In this document: positions 35,290 through 43,376 of the stretch, piece after piece
How positions within the stretch are numbered: the first letter of the stretch is position 1
How the letters are laid out: each line of letters starts with the position of its first letter
Assembly (NCBI GenBank): GCA_004298045.1
Contig: SCRM01000020.1
Span: 98,320 to 162,319 of the forward strand
Direction: 5' to 3'
From: Rhodanobacter sp.
GTDB taxonomy: Bacteria; Pseudomonadota; Gammaproteobacteria; Xanthomonadales; Rhodanobacteraceae
DNA length: 64,000 bases
The notes under the pieces: model-generated
Databases searched by the model: none
Seen by the model: only the letters and a program-made list of their open reading frames with translations
What the model was told of the DNA's origin: nothing
Position numbers and translations under genes: made by a program

Positions 35290-35613
35290 ATGTCGCGGAG
35301 AGTCAGTGGCTTACTGTTGGTCTGCGGCCTTGTCCCATCAACGATTGCCGTTGCCGCCGAGCCTGCCCAGATAACCGAGTTGCAGAAGGGAATGCCGGCG
35401 ACGGTTGCCGGCCTCATCGCCCGAATTGTCTACTGCAATCATTGGTCGGGCGAGGAACCTTACGATGCAGATCGTGCCAAGCAAATCCAGAATGCTGTTT
35501 CCGAACTCAAGTGTGACTCACTGAGTGCTGATGAAGCGGCGGCGTTGAAGAAATACGGACAGGAACCAGGCGTTCGTCGCGCGATCACGAAGGCTGGGGA
35601 TGTCTATCTTTAG
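35290..35613 (+). CDS. Small secreted protein of unknown function
   Basis: A 107-aa protein from ATG 35290 (AGGGAG upstream), with a classic signal peptide MSRRVSGLLLVCGLVPSTIAVAA cleaved before EPAQ. The mature 84-residue domain has two cysteines (IVYCNHW; ELKCDSL) that could form a disulfide, and is mostly helical (DADRAKQIQNAVSEL; SADEAAALKKYGQE). No family is recognised. It stands alone between repeat elements in the accessory segment. Confidence 0.65.
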   Translation: MSRRVSGLLLVCGLVPSTIAVAAEPAQITELQKGMPATVAGLIARIVYCNHWSGEEPYDADRAKQIQNAVSELKCDSLSADEAAALKKYGQEPGVRRAITKAGDVYL

Positions 35614-35630
35614 CGTAGCGACGAAAAACG

Positions 35631-35671
35631 GGCCAGGTTCATTTACTGATTCAAAGCAAATGAACCTGACC
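35631..35671. repeat. Inverted GGCCAGGTTCATTT / AAATGAACCTGACC element
   Basis: Arms at 35631-35644 and 35658-35671 match with one mismatch around a 13-nt loop, directly after the small secreted protein gene. It could act as its terminator. Same family as 35131-35214 and 47923-47961. Confidence 0.6.
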
Positions 35672-35700
35672 CCATTCGGCATGCGGGGCGTTGACGCCCC

Positions 35701-35788
35701 CTGCGCTGGCCGCCTTGCCAGAGACCGGCGCGCGGGAACGCCACTTTCGTTGTCCTTGCGGCGGCCCTTTCTGCTGCTGCATGCCGCC
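35701..35788. repeat. 88-bp copy of the end of the Spy-like gene at 42.7 kb
   Basis: This block is about 88% identical to 42687-42775, which covers the last codons of the Spy-like gene and its downstream DNA (shared core GCGGCGGCCCTTTCTGCTGCTGCATGCCGCC). Shortly after it, 35803-35825 also resembles 44510-44530 (ACCATTTCGCCGTC.GGG). It is either decayed duplicated DNA or a dispersed element with one copy overlapping a gene end. Confidence 0.6.
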
Positions 35789-36169
35789 GCGAAAAAAAGG
35801 GGGTTACCATTTCGCCGTCCGGGTCAATAGGCACGCACTTGCTCTTCTCCGGCCGCGCCGAAGGGCAGGTGCCCGCCTTGCCGCTGACCACCAGCCGCTG
35901 TGTTTCATGCGGCGCGAAGATCGCGCCAGTCACCGTTCTGGTTAGGGCCGCATCAGCGGCCCTTGTTGCTTGCCAAACACTCATCGGTCATCGCGGATCC
36001 CGTCCAGGTGCACGACATGCGTGGCACAGGATCACGGGCTCAAGGCCCAACCTTTTGTGGCTCGGTCCGCGTGCGGTCTTGCGTCCAACACGGGTGCCGA
36101 CGGCCGCGACCTTTCAGGTTTGCTGGCTCGAAGCCACACCCCGTTTCCGGCCTGCGACCGTCAGCGTGA
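35789..36169. other. Non-coding stretch between repeat debris and the IS110 transposase
   Basis: No convincing gene is present. A reverse-strand frame at 35643-35984 could encode a short protein (middle part TQRLVVSGKAGTCPSARPEK), but most of its C-terminus is repeat DNA and it has no ribosome site. The part nearest 36169 is probably the downstream end of the IS110 element; its exact terminus cannot be read here. Confidence 0.5.
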
Positions 36170-37186
36170 TCAGCCGAAGGCGCGCGTGAGATCGAACGCC
36201 GTGCCTTCGTGCAGCATGTGGTAACAGGCGCGGGCCAGCTTGTGCGCAACAGCCTTGATCGCCACGACGCGGTGCTTGCGGGCACGCTTGCGCTCGTACC
36301 AGCGCCGGATCGACGGATCGAAGCGCACCGCATAGTTGGCCGCTTCCATGAACGCCCAGCACAGGTAGCGATTGCCGCACTTGCGGTTGCCATGCCCCTT
36401 TCGCTTGCCGTTGGACAGCCGCACGCTCTCGACCATGCGGCAGTACGAGGCGTAGTCACCAACGGAAGCGAAGCGCTCGATGGCACCGCTCTCCAGCAGG
36501 ATGGTCGTGCCCAGGATCGGACCAATGCCCGGCACGCTTTGCAGGCGCCCAAGCAGATCCGGTCGTACCACGTCCTTGTGAATCCAGCGTTCCAAGGTGG
36601 TGATCTGTTCCTGCAGGGTGAGCCACAGCTTGAACTGGATCAGCACGCCGAAACGAGTGGAAAGATCGGGAAACAGGTCGACCAGTTGCGACGGCGTCAG
36701 CTGTCGCAACTGGTCGGCCGACAGCTGTTTGCCTGTGCTGCGACTGAAACTGGACTGGATCGACAGCATCAACCGCACCGCCTGCCGCACCAAACTGAAG
36801 CGTCGACGCAGCAGGTCGCGGGTGCCGCGCTGCGCGCGGGGATAGATGTAGCCCTCCGGTAGTAAGCCGAGGCGCATCAACTGGGCCAGGTGCAGCGCGT
36901 CGCTGTCGTCGTCGCCGTGCTTGAGGCCGTCGTACTGCGGAATCGCCGTGGTGTTGACCAGATGGACGGCATAGCCATGGTCCATCAGGCCATCAACCAG
37001 CCAGTACCAGTTGTAGGTGGACTCCACCGCCACACCGACCAGCTCGTCCCGGTACGGGGCCAAGTCCGCCAGCAGGCGCGGCAAATCGTTGGGGCGCCGA
37101 CGGCACAGCACCGGCTTGCCCTCGCCGTCCATGACCGCCAACACGCTGTTGCTGGAATGCAAATCGATCGCTGCGTAAAGTGACAT
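36170..37186 (-). CDS. IS110-family transposase (DEDD recombinase)
   Basis: A 338-aa protein from ATG 37186 (AGGAGG upstream). The N-terminal RuvC-like DEDD domain shows SLYAAIDLHSSNSVLAVMD (first Asp), VGVAVESTYNWYWLVDGL (Glu), and LKHGDDDSDALHLAQLMRLGLL (Asp pair). The C-terminal Tnp domain has LQSVPGIGPILGTTILLESGAI and FASVGDYASYCRMVESVRLSNGKRKGHGNRKCGNRYLCWA, which includes the catalytic serine region. The frame is intact, so the element may be active. IS110 elements insert without a target duplication and use a bridge RNA from their non-coding end. Confidence 0.93.
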   Translation of the reverse strand: MSLYAAIDLHSSNSVLAVMDGEGKPVLCRRRPNDLPRLLADLAPYRDELVGVAVESTYNWYWLVDGLMDHGYAVHLVNTTAIPQYDGLKHGDDDSDALHLAQLMRLGLLPEGYIYPRAQRGTRDLLRRRFSLVRQAVRLMLSIQSSFSRSTGKQLSADQLRQLTPSQLVDLFPDLSTRFGVLIQFKLWLTLQEQITTLERWIHKDVVRPDLLGRLQSVPGIGPILGTTILLESGAIERFASVGDYASYCRMVESVRLSNGKRKGHGNRKCGNRYLCWAFMEAANYAVRFDPSIRRWYERKRARKHRVVAIKAVAHKLARACYHMLHEGTAFDLTRAFG

Positions 37187-37268
37187 GGCTGCCTCCTGTC
37201 GCTGGGCGACGTTGAAACCGTGGTAGTTCCAACGTACCGCCGAGCGCGGGAGGCGGCGACATGAGTCT
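37187..37268 (-). other. Upstream non-coding leader of the IS110 element
   Basis: This DNA, upstream of the transposase, contains the complementary stretches CGCCTCCCGCGCTCGGCGG and GGTTTCAACGTCGCCCAGCGACAGGAGGC on the coding strand, which can fold. In IS110-type elements the bridge RNA is transcribed from a terminal non-coding region such as this. Whether this leader or the downstream end encodes it is not resolved. Confidence 0.35.
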
Positions 37269-37415
37269 TCAGGTTCGTTTTTTATCGCGATGGCTGCCGA
37301 ATACAGGATGGCTGACAGGAAAGGCCTGCACGACAAACCGGCAGCCCGCCATCACCAGTAGGCCGGGGCCGAGGCGATTCAGTGTTGCGGCCTGCATGGT
37401 CGGCGTGGTGCTCAT
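37269..37415 (-). pseudogene. Possible gene fragment truncated at the IS110 border
   Basis: A 48-codon reverse-strand frame from ATG 37415 begins MSTTPTMQAATLNRLGPGLLVMAGCRFVVQAFP, with one hydrophobic segment like the start of a membrane protein, then loses this character where the IS begins. It may be the 5' remnant of an interrupted gene. No ribosome site stands out, so this is tentative. Confidence 0.3.
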
Positions 37416-37550
37416 CGATGTTTCCCGTCGGCACGTGCCGACGTCGTCCGGCCAATGCGAAGCGTCGGCTCGCAGTCGGCGCTTCGTGCCTGTCTGAGGA
37501 GCCTGTTCCGCCGGTTGGGCATCGGGCTAGTGCCCGCCGCCCGGCGGCGC

Positions 37551-37564
37551 TTGATCTAACTCAA
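37551..37564. promoter_or_regulatory. Near-consensus FNR/Anr box TTGATCTAACTCAA
   Basis: It matches TTGAT-N4-ATCAA with one mismatch (C for A at position 10) and lies 43 bp before a perfect box. This spacing is compatible with two dimers on the same promoter of the cytochrome b561 gene. Confidence 0.55.
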
Positions 37565-37593
37565 CGCCCGATGGAACGCAGTCCGCGGTGCTG

Positions 37594-37607
37594 TTGATGT
37601 GGATCAA
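37594..37607. promoter_or_regulatory. Perfect FNR/Anr box TTGATGTGGATCAA
   Basis: An exact TTGAT-N4-ATCAA palindrome 145 bp before the cytochrome b561 start. A class II FNR/Anr promoter would begin transcription near 37642. The rest of the gap 37416-37751 shows no gene. Confidence 0.75.
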
Positions 37608-37751
37608 CGTCCCCCATCGCCGGACCCCGACCATTGACGGCGCCACCGCCCTTGCCTGACGGGAAGGCCCGGGCACCTGACGTTCCGTCGGATCGAGGCC
37701 GGATCGGCGCTTCGCATCCAGTGGCGCCTTCGTTCGTCCGGGAGATACACC

Positions 37752-38294
37752 ATGTTCATCCCCAGCACGCGCTACCCCTTGAGCCTCAGGGTCATCCATT
37801 GGCTGACCGTCATCGCCGTCGTGGCGGCCGCCATCCTGACCGGCGCGGAAGAACACGAGGACGACGGCGGCAGTGTCGTGTCGGGCATCTCGGCCATGCA
37901 GTGGCATTACGCGGCGGGCCTGGCCGTGCTGCTGCTGCTGATCCCGCGCATCGTACTGAGAATCCGCGCGCGGGTGCCGCCGATCATCCCGACGCCCGAC
38001 AGGTTCACCGCGCTGACCGCACGCCTCGTGCATGTGACGTTGTATGCGTTCCTGCTCGCAGTGCCGCTGCTGGGCTGGTTGCAGCTGGGTTATGCCGGAG
38101 AGCCGTTGACGCTCCCGTGGCTGGGTTGGCAGCTCCCCGCGCTGGCCCAGCCGAACCCGCAGGCGAACGAGCTCGCCGAGGAGCTGCACGAAGTCCTGGG
38201 CAATGTCCTCTATGGCCCGATCGCGCTGCACGTGGTCGCAGCCCTCTGGCATCACGCCGTGCGGCGGGACAACACGTTGAAAAGGATGCTGTGA
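37752..38294 (+). CDS. Cytochrome b561 family di-heme membrane protein
   Basis: A 180-aa protein with four helices and the paired heme histidines of bacterial b561/YodB proteins: RVIHWLTVIAVVAA (helix 1), MQWHYAAGLAVLLLLIPRIVLRI (helix 2), RLVHVTLYAFLLAVPLLGWLQL (helix 3), and ALHVVAALWHHAVRRDNTLKRML (helix 4). It probably moves electrons between quinol and a periplasmic acceptor, or handles superoxide like CybB. Two FNR/Anr-type boxes upstream suggest induction under low oxygen. Confidence 0.92.
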   Translation: MFIPSTRYPLSLRVIHWLTVIAVVAAAILTGAEEHEDDGGSVVSGISAMQWHYAAGLAVLLLLIPRIVLRIRARVPPIIPTPDRFTALTARLVHVTLYAFLLAVPLLGWLQLGYAGEPLTLPWLGWQLPALAQPNPQANELAEELHEVLGNVLYGPIALHVVAALWHHAVRRDNTLKRML

Positions 38295-38368
38295 CGGTCG
38301 CCGCACCCACCGGACGGCCGGAAGCAGACGACCTTCCACCGCGCCCGGGCTGAATAGAGGCCGCCCGC

Positions 38369-39100
38369 ATGCCGCCATCGCCATCGCCCTCCCCGCCTGC
38401 GCCGGTGTTCCGGGCACACGGCCTGACCAAGGTCTATCGCATGGGCGAGGTGGAAGTGCACGCGTTGCGCGGGGTGGACCTGGAGCTGTTCTCCGGCGAG
38501 TTCGTGGTGCTGCTCGGCCCCTCCGGCAGCGGCAAGTCCACCCTGCTCAACATCCTCGGCGGGCTGGATGCGCCCACCGGCGGCGACGTCTGGTACGTGG
38601 ACCACCGGCTCACCGGCGCCGACGACCGCGCACTCACCCGTTTCCGCCGCGAGCACGTGGGCTTCGTGTTCCAGTTCTACAACCTGATCCCGAGCCTCAC
38701 CGCGCGCGAGAACGTGGCGATCGTCACCGAGCTGGCCGAGCACCCGATGCCGCCGGAGGAAGCGCTGGCGCGGGTCGGCCTGGGCGACCGCATGGACCAC
38801 TTCCCTGCACAGATGTCCGGCGGCGAACAGCAGCGTGTGGCGATCGCCCGCGCCATCGCCAAGCGCCCCGCGGTGCTGCTGTGCGACGAGCCCACCGGCG
38901 CGCTGGACTCGGCCACCGGCGTGCGCGTGCTGGAGGCGCTGGAGCAGGTGAACGCGCAACTGGGCACCACCACCGTGGTGATCACCCACAACGCCGGCAT
39001 CGCCGCGATGGCCCACCGCGTGCTGTACCTGGGCGATGGCCGCATCGTGCGCGAGGAGCGGCCGCCCCGGCGCGTGCCCGCGAAGGAGTTGAGCTGGTGA
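38369..39100 (+). CDS. ABC transporter ATP-binding protein (MacB/LolD type)
   Basis: A 243-aa ATPase: Walker [20 protein letters not shown]-loop [18 protein letters not shown], signature [32 protein letters not shown] (Walker B), and H-loop VVITHN. This is the MacB-LolD subclass that powers mechanotransmission-type exporters. Its stop overlaps the GTG start of the permease gene, and an adaptor protein follows, so the three form a tripartite-type exporter. Confidence 0.94.
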   Translation: MPPSPSPSPPAPVFRAHGLTKVYRMGEVEVHALRGVDLELFSGEFVVLLGPSGSGKSTLLNILGGLDAPTGGDVWYVDHRLTGADDRALTRFRREHVGFVFQFYNLIPSLTARENVAIVTELAEHPMPPEEALARVGLGDRMDHFPAQMSGGEQQRVAIARAIAKRPAVLLCDEPTGALDSATGVRVLEALEQVNAQLGTTTVVITHNAGIAAMAHRVLYLGDGRIVREERPPRRVPAKELSW

Positions 39101-41463
39101 ACGCGCTCACCCGCAAGGCGCTGCGCGACCTGTGGCACATGCGGACGCAGGCGCTGGCCATCGCCTGGGTGATCGCCGGCGGCGTGGCCACCTTGGTGAT
39201 GTCGCAGTCCACGCTGGAATCGCTGGATTCCACCCGCGCGCAGTTCTACCAGGAAGGCGCGCTGGCCGATCTGTGGGCACCGCTCAAGCGCGCGCCCGAC
39301 ACCCTGCTCCCGCAGCTGGAGGCGGTCCCGGGCGTGCAGGCGGCGCAGCCGCGCCTGCTGGCGGCGGCCACGCTGGACGTGCCGGGCTTCGGCGAGCCGG
39401 CGCGCAGCGAGGTGGTGTCGCTGCCGATCCGCGGTGGCCAGCCGCTGCTCAACCGCGTGCACCTGACCAGCGGACGGCTGCCCGACCCGGATGCCGAGGG
39501 CGAAATCGTGCTGGGCGAGGCCTTCGCCCAGTCCCATCGACTGCGCCCCGGCGACAGTCTGCACATGATCCTGCGCGGGCACGCGCGCACGGTGCGCATC
39601 GTCGGCATCGGCACCTCGCCCGAATACGTCTACCAGAGCCCGCCCGGCGCGGTGTTCCCCGACTTCCTCCGCTACGCGGTGCTGTGGATGAACCGCCACG
39701 CGATGGAGAAGGCGCTGAACATGGACGGCGCCTTCGACAATCTGGCCTTCCGCCTGCTGCCCGGTGCGCGCCAGGCCGCGGTGGCGGCCGATGTCGACGC
39801 GCTGCTGGCGCGCTACGGCGGCGTGGGCGCCTACGGCCGCCACGAGCAGACCTCGGTACGCTACCTGGAGGAGGAGATGCGCCAGCTGCGCACCATGGCC
39901 ACGCTGTTCCCGGCCATCTTCCTGGGCGTGGCCGCCTTCCTGATGCACGTGGTGCTGATGCGCCTGCTGGGCACGCAGCGCGACCAGGTCGGCGTGCTGA
40001 AGGCCTTCGGCTACGGCAACCGCACGCTGGCGGGTCACTACCTGGGCATGGCCGCGTGGATCGCGCTGGGCGGCGCACTTCTCGGCATTGCGCTGGGCGC
40101 GGGACTCGGCCGCTGGCTGGCCCACGTGTACCAAGAGATCTACCGCTTCCCGTTCCTCACCTACCGGCTGAGCACGCGTGCCGTCGAGCTGGGCCTGGGA
40201 GTGAGCCTGGCGGCCGCCAGCGGCGGTGCGCTGATGGCGCTGCGCGCCGCTGCCACGCTGCCGCCCGCCGAAGCCATGCGCGCCCCCGCACCGACCCGCT
40301 TCGGGCCGACCCTGCTGGAGCGGCTGGGTTTCCAGCGCTGGCTGTCCCCCGCCGCGCGCATCGCACTGCGCGACCTGGAACGCCGTCCGGGCCGCGCGCT
40401 GTTCACCGTCGTCGGCCTGGCGATGGCCTGCGCGGTGATGATGGTGGGTCGCTTTCAGGGCGATTCGGTGGAGCGCATGGTGGACGTGCAGCTGAGCATC
40501 GCGCAGACCCATGACATCGAGGTGAGCTTCGTCGAACCCGCGCCGCGCCGCGCGGTGTTCGAGCTGGCGGCGTTGCCCGGCGTGCGCGAGGCCGAGCCGC
40601 TGCGCTCGGTGCCGGTGCGCCTGGTGCACGGCCTGCGCTCCTACCGCACCAGCATCGAGGGCGTGCCCGTCGGCGCGCGCCTGCGCCGGCCGATCGACGC
40701 GCGCCTGCGCCCGGTGCAACCGCAGGGCGACGGCGTGCTGCTCACCGACTACCTGCAGAAGATGCTGGACCTGAAGCCCGGCGACCGCGTGGAAGTGCAG
40801 GCGCTGGAAGGTCACCGCCGCCTGCGCGAGGTGCCTGTGGCCGGCTTCGTGCACGAGTACATCGGCGCCCGCGGCTACATGGATCTGGACGCGCTGAATC
40901 GCCTGCTCGGCGATGGCGACGTGGTTTCCGGTGCGCTGCTCGGCGTCACGCCGGGCGCCGAGCCGGACGTCTACGCACGCCTGGATCGGCGCCCCTGGGT
41001 GGCCGGCGTCGCCTCGCGCCTGGCCTCGGTGCGCAGCTTCTACGCCACCATGGGCGAGAGCCTGCTGGTGTTCACCCTGGTGGCGGCACTGCTGGGCGCG
41101 GTGATCAACTTCGGCGTGGTGTACAACGCCGCGCGCATCAGCCTGTCCGAGCGCGGGCGCGAACTGGCCAGTCTGCGCGTGCTGGGCATGACGCGCGGCG
41201 AGGTGGGTGCGCTGCTGCTGGGCCAGCTCGGCCTGCTGGTGGCGGTGTCGCTGCCGTTCGGCCTGGCCGCCGGTTGGCTGCTGTGCTGGCTGATGGCGCT
41301 GGGTTTCCAGTCCGAGCTGTTCCGCGTGCCGGTGCAGCTGACTACGGCCACCTACGCCTTCGCGGCCCTCACCGTGCTGGGCGCCAGTGCGGTGTCGGCG
41401 CTGCTGGTCTACCGGCGCATTGCCCGGCTGGACCTGGTCGCCGTGCTGAAGACGCGGGAGTGA
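39097..41463 (+). CDS. FtsX-like ABC permease (two-FtsX, DevC/MacB superfamily)
   Basis: A 788-aa protein. The GTG start at 39097 overlaps the ATPase stop and has AAGGAG nine bases upstream. Topology: one N-terminal helix ([27 protein letters not shown]), a large periplasmic domain, three helices ([24 protein letters not shown] onward), a second helix-periplasmic domain-three helix repeat beginning [23 protein letters not shown], and [24 protein letters not shown] in the last FtsX unit. Exports an unknown substrate with its ATPase and adaptor partners. Confidence 0.92.
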   Translation: MNALTRKALRDLWHMRTQALAIAWVIAGGVATLVMSQSTLESLDSTRAQFYQEGALADLWAPLKRAPDTLLPQLEAVPGVQAAQPRLLAAATLDVPGFGEPARSEVVSLPIRGGQPLLNRVHLTSGRLPDPDAEGEIVLGEAFAQSHRLRPGDSLHMILRGHARTVRIVGIGTSPEYVYQSPPGAVFPDFLRYAVLWMNRHAMEKALNMDGAFDNLAFRLLPGARQAAVAADVDALLARYGGVGAYGRHEQTSVRYLEEEMRQLRTMATLFPAIFLGVAAFLMHVVLMRLLGTQRDQVGVLKAFGYGNRTLAGHYLGMAAWIALGGALLGIALGAGLGRWLAHVYQEIYRFPFLTYRLSTRAVELGLGVSLAAASGGALMALRAAATLPPAEAMRAPAPTRFGPTLLERLGFQRWLSPAARIALRDLERRPGRALFTVVGLAMACAVMMVGRFQGDSVERMVDVQLSIAQTHDIEVSFVEPAPRRAVFELAALPGVREAEPLRSVPVRLVHGLRSYRTSIEGVPVGARLRRPIDARLRPVQPQGDGVLLTDYLQKMLDLKPGDRVEVQALEGHRRLREVPVAGFVHEYIGARGYMDLDALNRLLGDGDVVSGALLGVTPGAEPDVYARLDRRPWVAGVASRLASVRSFYATMGESLLVFTLVAALLGAVINFGVVYNAARISLSERGRELASLRVLGMTRGEVGALLLGQLGLLVAVSLPFGLAAGWLLCWLMALGFQSELFRVPVQLTTATYAFAALTVLGASAVSALLVYRRIARLDLVAVLKTRE

Positions 41464-41470
41464 TTCGAAC

Positions 41471-42676
41471 ATGAAGCTGCGCCGTCACCTCGCCTATGCC
41501 GCCATTGCCCTTGCCGCCGCTGCGGTGGCGTGGTGGGCGCTGCGAACCGCGCCGCGCCCGCTGGACACGGTGCGCGTGCAGCGCGGCGAGCTGGTGCAGA
41601 GCTTCGAGGAAGAGGGGCGCACCGAACTGGCCCGCCGCTGGCTGGTGGCCGCGCCTGTCGCCGGCACCCTGCGCCGCGTCGACCTGCTGCAAGGCGATGC
41701 GGTGCAGGCAGGCCAGTCGTTGGCGCAGATCGAGCCGGCACGCGCGCAGCTGCTGGACCCGGCCAACCGCGCGCGCCTGCTGGCCGAGGAACAGGCCGCG
41801 CAGGCCGCCATGCAGGCCGCGCGCCAGCGCCAGGCGGCGGCGCAAGCCGACGCCGGCCTCGCGGCACGCGAAGTGGCGCGCATGCGCAAGCTCGGCGCCA
41901 CCGGCGCGATCAGCGTGCAGGCGCTGGACAGCGCGGAGGCACAGGTGTCGCGCGCGCAGGCCACGGCAGCCGCGGCGGCGGCCGACTACCGCGCCGCCGA
42001 CCAGCAGCGCGCCGCCTTGGCTGCGCTGCTCGCCGGCCAGGGCCTGGCCGGTGGCCAGGTGGTGCCGGTGCTGTCGCCCATCGACGGCGTGGTACTGCAC
42101 CGCTACCAGCAGAGCGCCACGCCGGTGCAGGCCGGCCAGCCGCTGCTGGAGCTGGGCGACCTCGGCCAGCTCCAGGTGATGGTGCAGGCCTTGTCGCAAC
42201 AGGCCACCCTGCTGCATCCGGGCACGCCCGCGCAGGTGCTGCGCTGGGGGGGCGAGGGCGCGCTCCCCGCGCGCGTGGTGCGCATCGAGCCGGGTGGCTA
42301 CACCAAGATCTCCGCGCTGGGCGTGGAGGAACAGCGCACCCAGGTCTGGCTGGACATCGTGGCGCCGCGTACGCAGTGGACGCGGCTCGGCGACGGCTAC
42401 CGGGTGGAGGTGGCCTTCGACGTGGCGCGCAAGGCGAATGTGCTGAAGGCGCCCGCCAGCGCGCTGTTCCGCAATGGCACGCGCTGGGCGGTCTACCGAG
42501 TGGAAGGCGAACGCCTGCACCTGGTGCAGGTCGTGCCCGGCATGCACGGTGGCACCGAGGCCGAGATCACCCGCGGACTCGCCGAGGGCGACCGCGTCGT
42601 GGCCTTTCCCGACGACCGCATGCGCGACGGGCTGCGCGTGCAAGCGCTGGAACAAACCGCGGCGCCGCAGCGCTGA
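41471..42676 (+). CDS. HlyD/RND-type periplasmic adaptor of the ABC exporter
   Basis: A 401-aa protein with an N-terminal anchor helix (LAYAAIALAAAAVAWWAL). Lipoyl halves are WLVAAPVAGTLRRVDLLQGDAVQAGQSLAQIEPA and VVPVLSPIDGVVLHRYQQSATPVQAGQPLLELGD, around a long Ala/Gln-rich coiled-coil hairpin. A beta-barrel and membrane-proximal domain follow (ALFRNGTRWAVYRVEGERL). It starts 7 bp after the permease stop. No outer-membrane channel gene is adjacent, so it may use a TolC-type protein encoded elsewhere. Confidence 0.92.
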   Translation: MKLRRHLAYAAIALAAAAVAWWALRTAPRPLDTVRVQRGELVQSFEEEGRTELARRWLVAAPVAGTLRRVDLLQGDAVQAGQSLAQIEPARAQLLDPANRARLLAEEQAAQAAMQAARQRQAAAQADAGLAAREVARMRKLGATGAISVQALDSAEAQVSRAQATAAAAAADYRAADQQRAALAALLAGQGLAGGQVVPVLSPIDGVVLHRYQQSATPVQAGQPLLELGDLGQLQVMVQALSQQATLLHPGTPAQVLRWGGEGALPARVVRIEPGGYTKISALGVEEQRTQVWLDIVAPRTQWTRLGDGYRVEVAFDVARKANVLKAPASALFRNGTRWAVYRVEGERLHLVQVVPGMHGGTEAEITRGLAEGDRVVAFPDDRMRDGLRVQALEQTAAPQR

Positions 42677-42686
42677 AACCGTCCAT

Positions 42687-42775
42687 CTGCGCCGGCCGCC
42701 CTTGCTGGAGGCCGGCGCGCGGGAACGCTACTTTCCCTGCCCTTGCGGCGGCCCTTTCTGCTGCTGCATGCCGCC
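42687..42775. repeat. Copy of the 35701-35788 block, overlapping the Spy-like gene end
   Basis: 89 bp about 88% identical to 35701-35788. It includes the codons for the Gln/Gly-rich tail and stop of the Spy-like protein and the downstream GCGCGCGGGAACGC. Confidence 0.6.
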
Positions 42776-43111
42776 GGGCATCTGGCGCGGCATGTCGGGC
42801 AGGGTCACGCCGCGCTCCTTGGCGCGCTTCTGCATCTCCTCGTGGTGCTGTTTGCGGAAGGCTTCGCGCTCCTGCGGAGTTTTCAGGGTGCGCATCTTCT
42901 GGCGGTGGGCGGACCTTTCCTCGGGCGTCATCAGTTGCCACCCGTAGACCTGTCCGTGGTCGCGCAGGCGATGTTGCGGGGCGGCTCCCTGCATGGCGCC
43001 TGCCTGTGGCTGCGCCTGCCCGCCGGTACCTCGCCCCTGATAGGCCAAGGCCGGCGTGGCGCCGATCACGGCCAACGCTATGCCCAAAAAGGCTACGTGT
43101 TGCAGACGCAT
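42728..43111 (-). CDS. Small periplasmic Spy/CpxP-like protein
   Basis: A 127-aa protein with a signal peptide (MRLQHVAFLGIALAVIGATPALA) and a Gln/Gly/Ala-rich start. The helical core (YGWQLMTPEERSAHRQKMRTLKTPQEREAFRKQHHEEMQKRAKERG) has the LTPEER- and LKTPQER-like LTxxQ motifs of Spy-type chaperones, and a Gln/Pro/Gly tail follows. It probably works as a periplasmic chaperone or metal-binding stress protein. A near-consensus FNR/Anr box lies 73 bp upstream of its start. It is convergent with the adaptor gene and divergent from the peroxidase gene. Confidence 0.75.
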   Translation of the reverse strand: MRLQHVAFLGIALAVIGATPALAYQGRGTGGQAQPQAGAMQGAAPQHRLRDHGQVYGWQLMTPEERSAHRQKMRTLKTPQEREAFRKQHHEEMQKRAKERGVTLPDMPRQMPGGMQQQKGPPQGQGK

Positions 43112-43183
43112 GGCGGCTTCCTCCTGAACGGGTTGATGGCGACGTGCCACCGGCTGATGGTCGTCGAGTGGAACATGCCCAAG

Positions 43184-43197
43184 GTGATCTCGATCAA
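43184..43197. promoter_or_regulatory. Near-consensus FNR/Anr box GTGATCTCGATCAA
   Basis: One mismatch from TTGAT-N4-ATCAA. It lies 73 bp upstream of the Spy-like gene start (reverse strand), about the distance of a class II activator site. Confidence 0.5.
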
Positions 43198-43253
43198 CCA
43201 TTCCGGTAGTCGCCACGACGCGCCGTGCAGCCTGCCCGATGGCTGGATGGCTG

Positions 43254-43267
43254 TTGATGCAGATCAA
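43254..43267. promoter_or_regulatory. Perfect FNR/Anr box TTGATGCAGATCAA
   Basis: An exact TTGAT-N4-ATCAA palindrome 110 bp upstream of the cytochrome c peroxidase start. Low-oxygen induction of di-heme peroxidases by FNR/Anr is well established in Pseudomonas and relatives. Confidence 0.75.
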
Positions 43268-43376
43268 CAAGCGTTTCTCCGAACGACAAACCATGGGCTT
43301 CTTCCGATGACCAGGCTGGGCCACCGCATGGCGACGGCGCGGATCATCACCACGGAGCGATTGAGGAGGCCGGCTT

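Noticed and set aside
35643..35984. Reverse-strand 113-codon frame
   Set aside because: Its C-terminal half is repeat DNA, it lacks a ribosome site and no domain is recognisable; kept only as a remark on the non-coding stretch.
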